In this document: piece by piece, positions 58,801 through 63,834 of the stretch
How positions within the stretch are numbered: position 1 is the stretch's first letter
How the letters are laid out: each line of letters opens with the position of its first letter
Source of the DNA: Heloderma charlesbogerti
Lineage: Eukaryota; Chordata; Lepidosauria; Squamata; Helodermatidae
Assembly (NCBI GenBank): GCA_026122225.1
Contig: JANEZZ010000986.1
Coordinates: 248,001-312,000 of the forward strand
Direction of reading: 5' to 3'
DNA length: 64,000 nt
Translations under genes and position numbers: made by a program
Notes under the pieces: generated by a model
What the model was told of the DNA's origin: nothing
Databases searched by the model: none
What the model saw: the letters and a program-made list of their open reading frames with translations, nothing else

Positions 58801-61066
58801 TACTACAGATTTTTTTTAAAAAATCATGTACATTTTTGTCAAGAATATAACCTGTATAAGCAAAAAATTCAGGATTTGTGAAAGGCAAATTCAAAATTTG
58901 CCTTTCACAAAATCATACATAAATCCTTCACATATATTTCCAGACATTAAGGGTGCAATCCTATCGAGATAGGCAGCCGCCTCTGCTAAGTAGGGCAGGA
59001 GATGCACGGAGGGGATCGTTCCCTCTGCACTTCTCCTGCCCTGCTTTTTTGGCTAGACAGCCGATCGCGGCTGTCTAGCCGCAGGAGCACGGAGCGGGGA
59101 AGGAGGCTGCTGTATGACACACTAGATGTGTCGTACACACAGCTACGCCCTCCCCGCCCTGGAACACCCCCAGCCACGCCCTTTTTCAGCCGCTCTGCGT
59201 TCATCTTGCGAGCGTGGAGGATGGGGCTGTTCCGCACTGCCTCTGAGGCAGCACGGAAGTGGGAGGTGGTTGGTTTTACAGGAACCAACCTTGGAGCGCA
59301 GGCTCCGAGGTCAGTTCCTGGAAAACGGCATATCCTATGGCCGTTTAGCTGCTGTCTAGCGGCCATAGGATTGCGCTCTAAGTTATTTGTAGAAGCACTT
59401 ATGTGTCTTAAAGACAATGGCCACAATTCTTTAGTGTATATTGACTTTAGTGGGATTTAAGCAGCCTGTGGCCAGGATTGCAGCTGAAGTGCATTATGGT
59501 CCTAAGACGCTACCGTTTTCATCCCCTCCCCCAAGGTCTGATTATTTCAAAGTTTTTCTTAGTAAAACTCATCATTTCCTCTCCCACAGTACAAGAAATG
59601 TCAAACATCATTAGGATGAGAAAAGCATTTGTTCACTGTGACTACTATAAGCTAGAACTGTGAAATTAACACACACACAAACACACAAAGGAGATGACAA
59701 GGCATTCTAAATAATGCTGTCATCATCCTCAGAATGTCTACCATCCACAGCAAAACTAAACAAGCATTTTGTTGGCTGAATGTGAAAAGAAGGCTGACTT
59801 GATAAAGGGAACACGTAATATACTAAAATAAATATATTTATCTTAAAGGCACAAGAAAGCTATGAATACTCAACTTGCACAGCCAAAACTAGCCATACAA
59901 GGTCATTGCTCTGGAATGAGATAACACAGACATGCCAAGAGAGCTCAGCCAAACCTTTCACCACCAAATGGGAAAGTTCTTAAGCCAGCAAAGGGCTCAT
60001 TCCAAGACCAGAAAATTGGGCCTTTTCCCCACAAATGACACTGAAATAATCCCCCCCACCCCCATTACATTTTCTGCATCTGTAACTGATATATAAAACC
60101 CACACTGGCTAGTATACTTGCATTAAAAATGGTTCTCTCGGGCTTGCTATGCCAATATTCACCATGTCATGCATTCCGGAACAAAAACCATTCCTAGCAC
60201 TATTCCCCCCCACACACACCCCTCGTCTGCTTCCTCCTCCACCACTAACCCTGGCTCAAAGCGGCCACCAAACAGATCCAATAAAATACAGCCACAAATC
60301 ATTTATTTTGGCAGAGGCATGTTAAAAAGCCTCCCCCGCCCCGAATTTCAAAATCTATCAGGCCCAGGGCAGCGAGATGTTTTAAATCTATATTGCTCTG
60401 CAGCTGGCTTCAGAAACACATGTCGGGCAAAGCCCTCAGACAAAAGCCGCCTGCTTTTTAGACTCCCCGCCTCCCATTCCCCTAGCCTTGACATTCCGCC
60501 CTAGTCAATCCCTACCTCGCAAATACACAACTGCAGCCCCCCCGTCCCCCCCCCGGGGAGGGGGGCCGTCTGAGGCGAGGCCTAGCCCCTGGGCGACGGA
60601 TTCCCTCGGCGGGGAGTGACAGGGCAGGGGAGGCGCTCGGCACGGAGCCCAGCGCGGCCGCGCGGCCCGCTTGCAGACGGGGAGCAGGGGCAGAGCGGCG
60701 CGGGGAGCGCGAGGGGGCGCTCCGGCGGGCCCGGCTGGCGGCCCTCTGCCCGCACCGCCCCTCCGGCTCTTTCCTAGCCGAAGGTGCGGGCGGGGCGGGG
60801 CGCGCCTCCCGCGGCCCAGCCTCAGCGCGCGAGGTTCGCCCCCGCCCCGTCTCTCCCCTCAGCCCGCGCGGGCTCCCGCCTCCCTTGACGGCACACCGTC
60901 CCAACTCGGGACACGCACAAAGGCTCGGCCCGCCCGCGCCAGTCTCGGGATGCGTCTGCCGTCCTCCCTCGGAGGCAGGGCGGCCGGCGGCTCCCGCTCC
61001 AGCCCAAGGCCCGCCTGGCCCCGCCGCGTCTTCCTCCGTCCCGCGCTTACCATCCAGCCCTTCCAT
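13633..61066 (-). CDS. ZC2HC1A: ZC2HC1A, zinc finger C2HC-type containing 1A (one internal exon not located)
   Basis: Coding exons on the - strand, in order: 61066-61051, 38607-38531, 37442-37326, 33296-33155, 29969-29821, 25893-25818, [missing], 19815-19705, 13807-13633. All but the missing step join in phase with AG/GT sites. The located exons total 863 nt; the human protein, as I recall, has 325 residues (978 nt), which leaves about 115 nt for the missing exon. Domains: first C2HC finger [20 protein letters not shown], a basic RKRK linker, a proline run PPPPPP, second finger [20 protein letters not shown], a Ser/Pro-rich part, and a C-terminal CYEC...CCEC zinc ribbon ending RRMVL. The family is intracellular and poorly characterised; no function is claimed. 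The close paralogue ZC2HC1B fits less well, because the NKRK segment and the C-terminal ribbon are of the A type. Confidence 0.95.
14461..14600 (-). repeat. CR1-clade LINE 3' end fragment
   Basis: GCTGGATCAGACCAAAGGCC and ACAGTGGCCAACCAGATGCT are the reverse complement of the 3' end seen in + orientation at 46380-46460 and 49490-49560, so this copy is on the - strand. Confidence 0.65.
16000..18945 (+). mobile_element. BovB (RTE-clade) LINE, nearly full length
   Basis: About 2.9 kb carrying one long frame for an N-terminal apurinic-type endonuclease and a C-terminal reverse transcriptase, ending in the BovB-type tail GTCACGAAGAGTCGAACACG with ACTGAACAACAACA. RTE elements copy themselves by target-primed reverse transcription. 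The 5' boundary near 16000 is uncertain and no target-site duplication was found. It lies in the last intron of ZC2HC1A, antisense. BovB is known for its patchy spread between squamates, ruminants and ticks. Confidence 0.93.
16059..18931 (+). pseudogene. BovB ORF2 (endonuclease-reverse transcriptase) with one stop and one frameshift
   Basis: From ATG 16059: [20 protein letters not shown] and [11 protein letters not shown], the start of the AP-endonuclease fold. Then [11 protein letters not shown] and [11 protein letters not shown] (catalytic Asp/Asn region), and DHE at about 16810. Only two breaks are visible. One is a TGA at 16713-16715, before NQIDYVICS. The other is an apparent one-base loss near 17950, after GVPDHLT. 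The RT part reads [20 protein letters not shown] at about 18030-18090 and [13 protein letters not shown] near 18155, holding the catalytic YADD. The end is [12 protein letters not shown]. So few lesions suggest recent insertion. Confidence 0.92.
19188..19392. mobile_element. Palindromic inverted-repeat element (MITE-like)
   Basis: The left end GGGCAGTACACAAGTCGACA matches the reverse complement of the right end, GGGCACTATCCAAGTTGATA. Pairing continues inward through GTGCTAACATAAA/GCGCTACCATAAA and a GTTAGCTGGTG/CACCAGCTAAC centre. Non-coding. Confidence 0.65.
19705..19815 (-). CDS. ZC2HC1A: ZC2HC1A penultimate exon
   Basis: 111 nt after ACCTTTTAG and before GTAATT. After one base that completes a split codon it encodes [20 protein letters not shown], then [16 protein letters not shown] plus two bases. 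NKRK-Y--ESY matches the family. Direct joining to 25818-25893 would give an early TGA, so another exon must lie between them. Confidence 0.88.
20545..20930 (-). mobile_element. L2-clade LINE 3' end fragment
   Basis: CCTGGCACCAAAAAGATAAT and GTGGGCACCAGGCAAGCCTC resemble the 3' coding end of the L2 copy at 34260-34320. The tail side begins at the TTATTTATTTAATT near 20545. The element is split by the palindromic element at 20611-20730. Confidence 0.6.
20611..20730. mobile_element. Palindromic MITE-like element (CCTCCAGATG family)
   Basis: AGCCTCCCCCAACCTGATGC with CCTCCAGATG at the left pairs with CATCTGGAGGCACCAGGCTG at the right, around a centre with GGGAGTTCT. Same family as 26650-26785, 27197-27338 and 43196-43338. 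It interrupts an L2 tail. Confidence 0.7.
21626..22060 (+). other. Unexplained open reading frame, 144 codons
   Basis: An ATG-started frame with no similarity that I recognise. It includes [19 protein letters not shown] and a Cys-containing second half. It lies inside a ZC2HC1A intron, antisense to that gene, in a region rich in repeats. It has no obvious splice signals or signal peptide. Most likely a chance frame or part of an unrecognised repeat. Confidence 0.15.
22676..22840. repeat. Fragment of a GC-rich inverted-repeat DNA element
   Basis: GATCGGAAGCCCCCGAACC followed by ATCCAATGCAGGATGGGAGG shares order and content with 28970-29000 and 58720-58760. Begins with TAATCCTATCC, resembling the family ends. 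Confidence 0.5.
23511..24203. mobile_element. Non-autonomous inverted-repeat DNA element, about 690 bp, with internal palindromes
   Basis: Ends TAGGGATATCAGAGAATTCC and, in reverse complement, TAGGGATGTACGAAAGTCAC. Inside are a palindrome at 23757-23792 (GTGATAGGCTATGT...GCCTATCAC) and a perfect 15-bp-arm palindrome at 23911-23948 (CGTCTTAGTCTACGT). An outer pair is formed by TTATTTTTCGCC and GGCGAAAAATA. GC-rich, with no transposase. Open frames here are by-products of base composition. Confidence 0.6.
25085..25215 (-). repeat. tRNA-derived SINE fragment (second family)
   Basis: ATCTAGTTCAGTGCTGTCTG, CAACTCTCCAGGG, GAGTCTTTCCCAG and TGGAGATGCTGAGGATTG match the body of the copy at 26570-26940. 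The tRNA-like head is worn. Confidence 0.55.
25818..25893 (-). CDS. ZC2HC1A: ZC2HC1A exon 6
   Basis: 76 nt after CGTTTCAG and before GTAATG. Encodes [20 protein letters not shown] and RLPQP plus one base. The RLPQP block matches the family. The exon is otherwise diverged, as expected for this disordered region. It ends in phase 1. Confidence 0.85.
26570..26940 (-). repeat. tRNA-derived SINE interrupted by a palindromic element
   Basis: On the - strand the head reads CATAGCTCAGTGGTAGAGCA, then GATCCCCGGTATCTCCAGGG, as in a tRNA A and B box pair. The body TCTAGCTCAATATTG lies on the other side of the palindrome at 26650-26785. tRNA-like but not a functional tRNA gene. Confidence 0.7.
26632..26803. 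repeat. Long hairpin: palindromic element plus flanking SINE sequence
   Basis: The arms read TAGCTCAATATTGTTTACAG and, in reverse complement from the right, TAGCTCAGTATTGTTTACAG. Both continue through CAGCCTTCCCCAACTTGGTG and CCCTCCAGATGT. The arms are close to 60 bp, with about 50 bp between, and they include SINE sequence as well as the element. Confidence 0.75.
27197..27338. mobile_element. Palindromic MITE-like element (CCTCCAGATG family)
   Basis: AGACAGCCTTCCCCATCCTG with GTGCCCTCCAGAT pairs with ATCTGGAGGGCAACAGGTTG and AGGAAGGCTGCTTT. The centre contains CAGCTCCCATCA and TGTAGTCC. A complete copy of the family. Confidence 0.75.
28555..28840 (+). mobile_element. CR1-clade LINE 3' end
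   Basis: TATAGTGATGGCCACCAATT, then TGGATGGCTTTAAAAGCAGA, then GGACTGATCTATTCCAGCAG and TCTTATGGTCTTAAAT. Same order as in the copies at 46170-46465 and 49285-49562. Confidence 0.7.
28921..29365. mobile_element. GC-rich inverted-repeat DNA element
   Basis: Left end GAACAATTCTATGGGATG and right end, in reverse complement, AAATAGCAATCCTGTGGCCC are forms of the CAATCCTATG ends shared with 54299-54725 and 58953-59378. An inner GCCCCCGAACTTGGGGGC hairpin lies at about 28951-28970. Non-coding. Confidence 0.5.
29821..29969 (-). CDS. ZC2HC1A: ZC2HC1A exon 5 (zinc finger 2)
   Basis: 149 nt after TTGAATGTAG and before GTAAAT. Encodes [20 protein letters not shown] with INFC, a full C-x2-C-x11-H-x3-C finger. 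[12 protein letters not shown] and LPTRTQ follow, ending in phase 0. Confidence 0.97.
30003..31860 (-). mobile_element. Old L2-clade LINE fragment
   Basis: On the - strand it encodes [18 protein letters not shown] and [15 protein letters not shown], worn forms of [12 protein letters not shown] and the YADD core seen in the younger L2 copy at 34250-36641. Here the core has changed from YADD to YVDD. The upstream part continues beyond 31718, matching the younger copy near 35580-35700. It ends at 30003 in a TTTATTTATT-type tail. Same strand as ZC2HC1A. Confidence 0.65.
31587..31717. mobile_element. Near-perfect palindromic MITE
   Basis: Arms of about 64 bp: AGTGCAATCCTATGCACGTT and the reverse complement of the right end, AGTACAATCCTATGCATGTT. 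They continue through TAGACAGAGAAAAGGCCAAC to CATGCCCCAGCCAGC with only a few mismatches. It is inserted within an L2 copy. The ends match the CAATCCTATG family. Confidence 0.85.
33016..33082. repeat. Half of a CCTCCAGATG-family palindromic element
   Basis: ATGATGGGAGCTGCAATCCA, then ACACATCTGGAGGGCACCAG and GTTGGAGAAGGCTGA are the right half of the family. Confidence 0.7.
33155..33296 (-). CDS. ZC2HC1A: ZC2HC1A exon 4 (linker)
   Basis: 142 nt after TTCTTAG and before GTATGT. Encodes [17 protein letters not shown], then [18 protein letters not shown] and the proline run to TYDP plus one base. The NWRRKHEE block is a hallmark of the family. Confidence 0.95.
34021..36660 (-). mobile_element. 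L2-clade LINE, 5'-truncated, about 2.6 kb
   Basis: Read on the - strand: the end of the endonuclease domain, the reverse transcriptase, the C-terminal part, then a tail with CCCAGAGAGCTTTGGCTATT and TAAAGTAAGTAAGTAAG. It is in the same orientation as ZC2HC1A, in intron 3. The CA/ACTT-rich end at 34022-34045 is the 3' tandem tail. The 5' break is near 36660. Confidence 0.85.
34248..36641 (-). pseudogene. L2 ORF2 remnant (endonuclease end, reverse transcriptase)
   Basis: Segments in order on the - strand: 36641-35958 with [32 protein letters not shown] and WSDHFLLRF (end of the endonuclease); 35887-35357 with the linker and start of RT; 35344-35003 with [19 protein letters not shown] and LLDLSAAF; 35109-34612 with [16 protein letters not shown] and [14 protein letters not shown] (catalytic YADD); 34661-34248 with [20 protein letters not shown] and LFSQAF. 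Five overlapping segments in changing frames show several frameshifts and stops. Not active. Confidence 0.85.
37326..37442 (-). CDS. ZC2HC1A: ZC2HC1A exon 3 (second half of zinc finger 1)
   Basis: 117 nt, 39 codons, after CTCACAG and before GTAGGT. Starts RKHVPICQK, the HxxxC of the finger, followed by [18 protein letters not shown] and VKPLKPR. Phase 0 at both ends. Confidence 0.95.
37443..38530 (-). other. ZC2HC1A intron between exons 2 and 3
   Basis: About 1.1 kb. Its main content is the inverted-repeat element at about 37853-38287. An A/T-rich stretch at 37560-37840 (ATAATAATAATAAT) is simple sequence. Confidence 0.65.
37853..38287. mobile_element. Inverted-repeat DNA element with AACCATGGTT-type repeats
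   Basis: The left end CAGATAACTCTAACTCATGG resembles the reverse complement of the right end, CACATAACACTAACCCATTG. The inside is full of short inverted units such as AACCCATGGTTTAATTAACC and AACAAACCATGGTTTGTT. Non-coding. Confidence 0.5.
38531..38607 (-). CDS. ZC2HC1A: ZC2HC1A exon 2 (first half of zinc finger 1)
   Basis: 77 nt after TTTCTTTTAAG and before GTGAGT. It completes the split Asp codon from exon 1 and encodes [20 protein letters not shown], ending FPNAL in phase 0. It holds the CxxC of the first finger. Confidence 0.95.
38760..39700 (+). repeat. LTR-like region with an internal inserted element
   Basis: A 46-bp unit is repeated at about 38783-38822 and 38829-38873 (GGCTAGAGATTGGCTCAGGG / AGCTAGGGATTGGCTCTGGA). 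A TATA-like TTATAAAGC lies near 38912, and AATAAAATTCACTCC at about 39607 resembles a polyadenylation region. This looks like an old LTR split by 39047-39464, but no target duplication or matching second LTR was found. Confidence 0.3.
39047..39464. mobile_element. Non-autonomous inverted-repeat DNA element (TAGGGATAT ends)
   Basis: Begins TAGGGATATAGAGATTGTGT and ends, in reverse complement, TAGGAATGTCAGAGAAATCC. This is related to the element at 23511-24203. The inside is made of AATGTGCAAATTTGC-like units. Confidence 0.5.
42193..42323. mobile_element. Palindromic MITE-like element (TGGATCCAGACTA ends)
   Basis: GGCTTGGATCCAGACTACAT at the left pairs with the right end, reverse complement GGGCTGGATCCAGACTAAGT. 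The inner part pairs CATTGAAATCAGTG with CAATGATTTCAATGG around GTTAGTCATGACTAAC. A related core lies at 2345-2400. Confidence 0.7.
43196..43338. mobile_element. Palindromic MITE-like element (CCTCCAGATG family)
   Basis: GGCAGGGGTAGGTAACCTGG with CTCCAGATGTTTTGGAC pairs with GTCCAAAACATCCAGAGGAC and CCAGGTTGCTCACCCCTGC. The centre is GGCTGGGGCTGCCGGGAGTT. Confidence 0.75.
45568..46466 (+). mobile_element. CR1-clade LINE 3' part
   Basis: The frame reads [20 protein letters not shown] then [16 protein letters not shown], and after a shift [20 protein letters not shown] and [17 protein letters not shown]. This is the C-terminal RT region of the CR1/L3 clade. It continues through [15 protein letters not shown] sequence and the 3' end GTCTGATCCAGCATGGCTTT, finishing with TCTTATGTTCTTAAG. 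Several frameshifts. Confidence 0.8.
47016..47029. repeat. Poly-C run
   Basis: Fourteen consecutive C residues, a simple-sequence run where assembly length may be unreliable. Confidence 0.9.
49205..49562 (+). mobile_element. CR1-clade LINE 3' end
   Basis: GGACAGATAAAAGGACTTCT, TGTAGTGATGGCCACCAATT, GAACATGGGTGGGAAGGTGC and CTTGGTCTGATCCAGCATGG, in the same order as at 46110-46450. Confidence 0.8.
49903..50382. mobile_element. hAT-type non-autonomous DNA transposon with 8-bp target duplication
   Basis: Starts CAGGGGTCCCCAGTGC and ends AAAAGGTTGGGGACCCTTA, imperfect hAT-like terminal inverted repeats. It is flanked by GTGTAGAT (49895-49902) and CTGTAGAT (50383-50390), a 7/8 match of the 8-bp length typical for hAT. 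No transposase frame. Confidence 0.75.
52258..52405 (+). repeat. 5S rRNA-derived SINE
   Basis: AGCTAAGCAGGTCTGGATCT, then GGTCAGTGCCTGAATGGGAG and ACCACCTGGGAAATCACCTG follow the internal promoter half of vertebrate 5S rRNA (A box, IE and C box region) with substitutions. A non-5S body and a TAAATAAA tail follow. The 5' half of 5S is missing, so this is a retroposon and not a 5S gene. Confidence 0.75.
53380..54298 (+). mobile_element. L2-clade LINE 3' end with 205-codon open frame
   Basis: From about 53435 the frame reads [20 protein letters not shown]. After a shift near 53530 a frame open from 53542 to 54159 reads [20 protein letters not shown], then [20 protein letters not shown], then [20 protein letters not shown] and [14 protein letters not shown], ending LFRQAF. 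This is the conserved C-terminal part of L2-clade ORF2. The tail GCCCAGAGTGGCTGGGTGAC ends in AATAAATAAAATA. Antisense to ZC2HC1A. Confidence 0.85.
54299..54725. mobile_element. GC-rich inverted-repeat DNA element, copy A
   Basis: Begins GAGCAATACTATGGC and ends CCCATAGGATTGCGCTC. It is an inverted copy of 58953-59378: CACGGAGGGGACAATTCCCT, CTTCTCCTGCCCTGC and CAGCTGTCTAGCCGCA occur in both in opposite order. It directly follows the L2 tail at 54298. Confidence 0.7.
56325..56395. repeat. Half of a CCTCCAGATG-family palindromic element
   Basis: ACTTTCCCAATCTGGTGCCC, TCCAAATGTTTTGGACTGCA and CCCCCATCATCCCTGACCAT, the left half of the family. Confidence 0.65.
57268..57660. repeat. hAT-like element fragment
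   Basis: CAGGGATGGGTAACCCGTTT followed by GGCCGAGAACCACATTC is typical of the start of hAT-derived repeats. The other end is unclear; ACAACCCTAG near 57745 may be it. Confidence 0.35.
58686..58800. repeat. Fragment of a GC-rich inverted-repeat DNA element
   Basis: TCATAAGCCTCCAAACGTGG with AGGCTTGCATGGATCCAATG and CAGGGCGGGAG shares the layout of 28950-29010, including a GCCTCC...GGAGGC hairpin. Confidence 0.5.
58876..58910. repeat. Perfect short palindrome
   Basis: Arms TTGTGAAAGGCAAATT (58876-58891) and AATTTGCCTTTCACAA (58895-58910) are perfect complements with a 3-nt loop. Confidence 0.95.
58953..59378. mobile_element. GC-rich inverted-repeat DNA element, copy B
   Basis: Begins GTGCAATCCTATCGAGATAG and ends GCGGCCATAGGATTGCGC. 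An inner hairpin CTAGACAGCCGATCGCGGCTGTCTAG sits near 59055. About 425 bp, non-coding; inverted relative to copy A at 54299-54725. Open frames across it follow from its high GC content. Confidence 0.7.
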
Positions 61067-61300
61067 GGCGCGCCGCCGCCCCCTCAGCTCCCGCTCCCGG
61101 CCGCCGCCGCTGCAAGTGCGGCCGCTGCTGTAGCAACCCGGCCACCTCCCAGCCGCTAACGTTCCCCGCGCCCATTGGCTTCCCGATACGAGGAGGGGTG
61201 GAGAGCGGGGCGGCGCGGCACGCAGTGCGGATGGGCCGGGCTGGCTGCTGCGGACCCGTCCTCCGAGGTCGGCTTTGCCTCGGGAACGGGCCGCCTTCTT
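60510..61300 (-). promoter_or_regulatory. ZC2HC1A: CpG island and ZC2HC1A promoter
   Basis: About 800 bp of very GC- and CpG-rich DNA in an A/T-rich surrounding, centred on the ZC2HC1A start codon. A CCAAT box (ATTGG on +, 61174-61178) lies about 110 bp upstream of the ATG. A GC-box cluster GGGCGGGGCGGGGC lies at 60788-60801, inside the first intron. No TATA box was seen. The transcription start is not determinable here. The long open frames across the island on both strands are composition artefacts. Confidence 0.85.
61051..61066 (-). CDS. ZC2HC1A: ZC2HC1A coding exon 1 (start codon)
   Basis: ATG at 61066-61064 in a good context (GCGCGCCATGG, G at -3 and +4) encodes MEGLD plus one base, then the donor GTAAG at 61050. 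It sits in the CpG island. Only 16 coding bases; the rest of the exon is 5' UTR with an unknown start. Confidence 0.88.
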
Positions 61301-61499
61301 GTTGGCCTCCCTCGTGGCTTTGGGCCAAACCAGGCATACTTGCCTGATTTGCTTGCTTTGCAATCTGTGTCTAGCAGCGACGTCTTTTTTCCCCTCTTTC
61401 GTTTTTATTCTAGAGCAGATGCAGAAGGGCCAATCTGGACTGGGCCTCCAGTGTCTGTTCTAGCGTAAAAGGGGCGGGAGGTGTAGCTGCTAGGCACAG

Positions 61500-61558
61500 A
61501 TTCAGGCTGCAATCCCATACTCACTTACCTGGAAGTAAGCCCCATTGAATTCACAGTG
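61500..61558. repeat. Half of a CAATCCTATG-type MITE
   Basis: GGCTGCAATCCCATACTCAC, TTACCTGGAAGTAAGCCCCA and TTGAATTCACAGTGAC: the left half of a palindromic element whose right half is absent. Confidence 0.6.
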
Positions 61559-62057
61559 ACTATATATATATGTTTGGCCCTTTCAATAGATTTCTATACG
61601 CTTTCCCTTACCCAATATTTCTCACGTGTTTCTGTAGTTTCCCCCGCACAACGAACACACACACACACACACTAGAGGTTACAACTTCTTTTCTCCCCCC
61701 TCCACCCCAGTGTCTTCTGCAGCAGCTTGACAATCAGAAATGCAAGAAATGTTCTGCCCCTGTCTAGTTCTCTACATGGAATGATTCACAAAGGGGAGAA
61801 ATCAGAAAATCTTTTTTCCTCCCAACTGCAGTCTGAAGGGGCAGAGCGTAACAAGCAAAAATACAAGATAAAGCCGCTCCTGGCATGCACACTCAGCAAT
61901 GACTAGAAAAGCTTTACCTGTTGAATTAATGGGTCTGTCCACAAGGCACTTGCAGCTGCCATTTTAAATACTTAACCCCCCCCCCATTGTGCAAACCTGG
62001 TAATCGTGGGTTATTTGAGGGTTAACCTACCCTCACATAAGCCTATGAATGAGGCTT

Positions 62058-62495
62058 TTTCCCAGTAGTAATGTATGGCTGCGAGAGCTGGACTATAAGG
62101 AAGGCTGAGCGCCAAAGAATTGATGCTTTCGGACTGTGGTGCAGGAGAAGACTCTTACGAGTCCCCTGGACTGCAAGGAGGTCAAATCATTCCATCCTAA
62201 GGGAAATCAACCCTGACTGCTCATTGGAAGGACAGATACTGAAGCTGAAGCTCAAATATTTTGGCCACCTAATGCGAAGAGAAAACTCCCTGGAAAAGAC
62301 CCTGAAGCTGGGAAAGATTGAAGGCAAAAGGAGAAGGGGATGGCAGAGGATGAGATGGCTGGATAGCATCACCGATGCAATGAATATGGACTTGAGCACA
62401 CTCCGGGAGAGAGCGCAGGACAGGAAGGACTGGCGTGCTATGGTCCATGGGGTCACGAAGAGTCGGACACGACTGAACAACTGAACAACAACAAA
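62058..62495 (+). mobile_element. BovB LINE, 5'-truncated, with target-site duplication
   Basis: Only the last 0.44 kb of BovB. It is flanked by TGAGGCTT at 62050-62057 and again at 62497-62504. The 3' end is GTCACGAAGAGTCGGACACG followed by ACTGAACAACTGAACAACAACA. The sequence is very close to 18510-18945 of the first copy. Confidence 0.9.
62071..62484 (+). pseudogene. C-terminal fragment of BovB ORF2
   Basis: An uninterrupted frame of 137 codons reads [20 protein letters not shown], then [20 protein letters not shown], then [18 protein letters not shown] and [14 protein letters not shown]. This matches residues near the end of the frame at 18520-18931 with about a dozen differences. It lacks endonuclease and RT core, so it is inert. 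Confidence 0.9.
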
Positions 62496-63834
62496 TTGAG
62501 GCTTACACAATGGTTGTATTCTCTTGACCAGGTGAATATGTTAAGCAAGGAGTGAAACTCCTAAAGGCCAAATTCTATGTTAACCAAAACCCGGTTCTTA
62601 TGTTACCCCAGAAGAGTAGGAGCCCTTGCCATTCTGCTGCTTTCTGTGCTGGGGAGCCCATATGAGATTGGCCTCCTTAGGGCAGGCAGAATGAGGATAA
62701 TGAGTAGACTCATTCTGGATGGGGACAGCATTTTTGAATGCCTCTTCATATACAAAATTCCCTGCAAGGAATTTCCCAGTGCCCTATTTGCTCTGTAGCG
62801 CTGCACCAGCTGTTCCCCTGCTGCAGCAAAGGCCCCAGCAAGAAAGCACCTGGCGCAGCTCTCCAGAGTGGCAGGGTGGGTGATGCCTTGCTCTGAGGGA
62901 CCCTCAGAGTGAGGCATTGGGCCACCCAATGCTCCAGAAACCTGTGCTGGCCACTCCTGCTGCATAAATCCATCAGAATAAGTCACTGGCCAGGTAGGGT
63001 CACTGCGGAGCCCTGCTGGCTGCTACCCTGCTGTGGCATTGCTAGGAAACTGGCTGGCCCTAATGCCTCACTGTGAGGGATTCTGCTTCAGAGCGAGGCA
63101 TTGACAGGGAGGTGGTCTGGAAATCACTTGTGCTACCACAGCACAGGCAGCCCCCCAGGGCCACCTCCTCGCCAATGCCTGGTTTGGGAAGGACCCCTCA
63201 GAGCCAGGTGTTGAGGGGAAGGTGGGTGGTGGCAGCAGCGGGGAAGGGGGAAGAGGGGGAGGGTGGCAGTGGTGGTGCCTCACACTCCTCCAGCCTCCGG
63301 CAGTGGCAGCTCATGATCCCTCACCCCTGGTGGCTCAGATTGTGGTGGTGGCGGCGGCAGTTCACATTCCCCTCATCCCCCCCAGCGGCACCCTGTCCTC
63401 CTACCTCAGGTGGCAGGAAGTCTTGCGCCAGCCCTGATTTTGGTCTCAACAGGCACACACAGTACATATATATTCCGTAATTCATTCCAAAAATATTTCC
63501 CCCCAGTCACGGCCTTATAGAACCTAAACTGATTTTAAAACTCAAATCAGATCTGGATCCAGCGCCAGAATTTTGTCTTCCCATAAGTGGTGTTGAGGAT
63601 TTCAGTGGGCTTACATTCCATGCACCTGAGACTTATCCTCCGTATCCCCAGTTTACAAGAAGACAGGCTGGGTCCGTATCCAGCGGGCGGAACTCTTTCA
63701 CTCACTCCTCCACAACATTCCTGTTCTTCCCAAAGCTAATAAACATAAGGAAACCAATGGACAAAGAAGCAGAACGAGGGAGACAGTGAGGGCCGCGAGA
63801 AGTAATGAGGTCATTGAGCTGCTAAGCAGAAAAC

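Larger units (their letters stand above)
38608..61050 (-). other. ZC2HC1A first intron (22.4 kb)
   Basis: Holds an LTR-like region (38760-39700), inverted-repeat elements (39047-39464, 42193-42323, 43196-43338, 54299-54725, 58953-59378), CR1 ends (45568-46466, 49205-49562), a hAT-type element (49903-50382), a 5S-derived SINE (52258-52405), an L2 end (53380-54298), and hAT-like and palindromic fragments at 56325-57660. Nothing is recognised in 39970-42190, 43500-45000, 46480-49200, 50400-52250, 54790-56300 and 59390-60500. Confidence 0.65.

Noticed and set aside
60512..61363. Long open frames on both strands across the CpG island
   Set aside because: They run straight through the ZC2HC1A start and its splice donor. 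Their content (Arg, Ala, Gly, Pro) is what a stop-poor GC-rich region gives by chance.
63073..63480. 135-codon frame upstream of ZC2HC1A
   Set aside because: It is low-complexity, GC-rich sequence with no recognisable domain or splice context.
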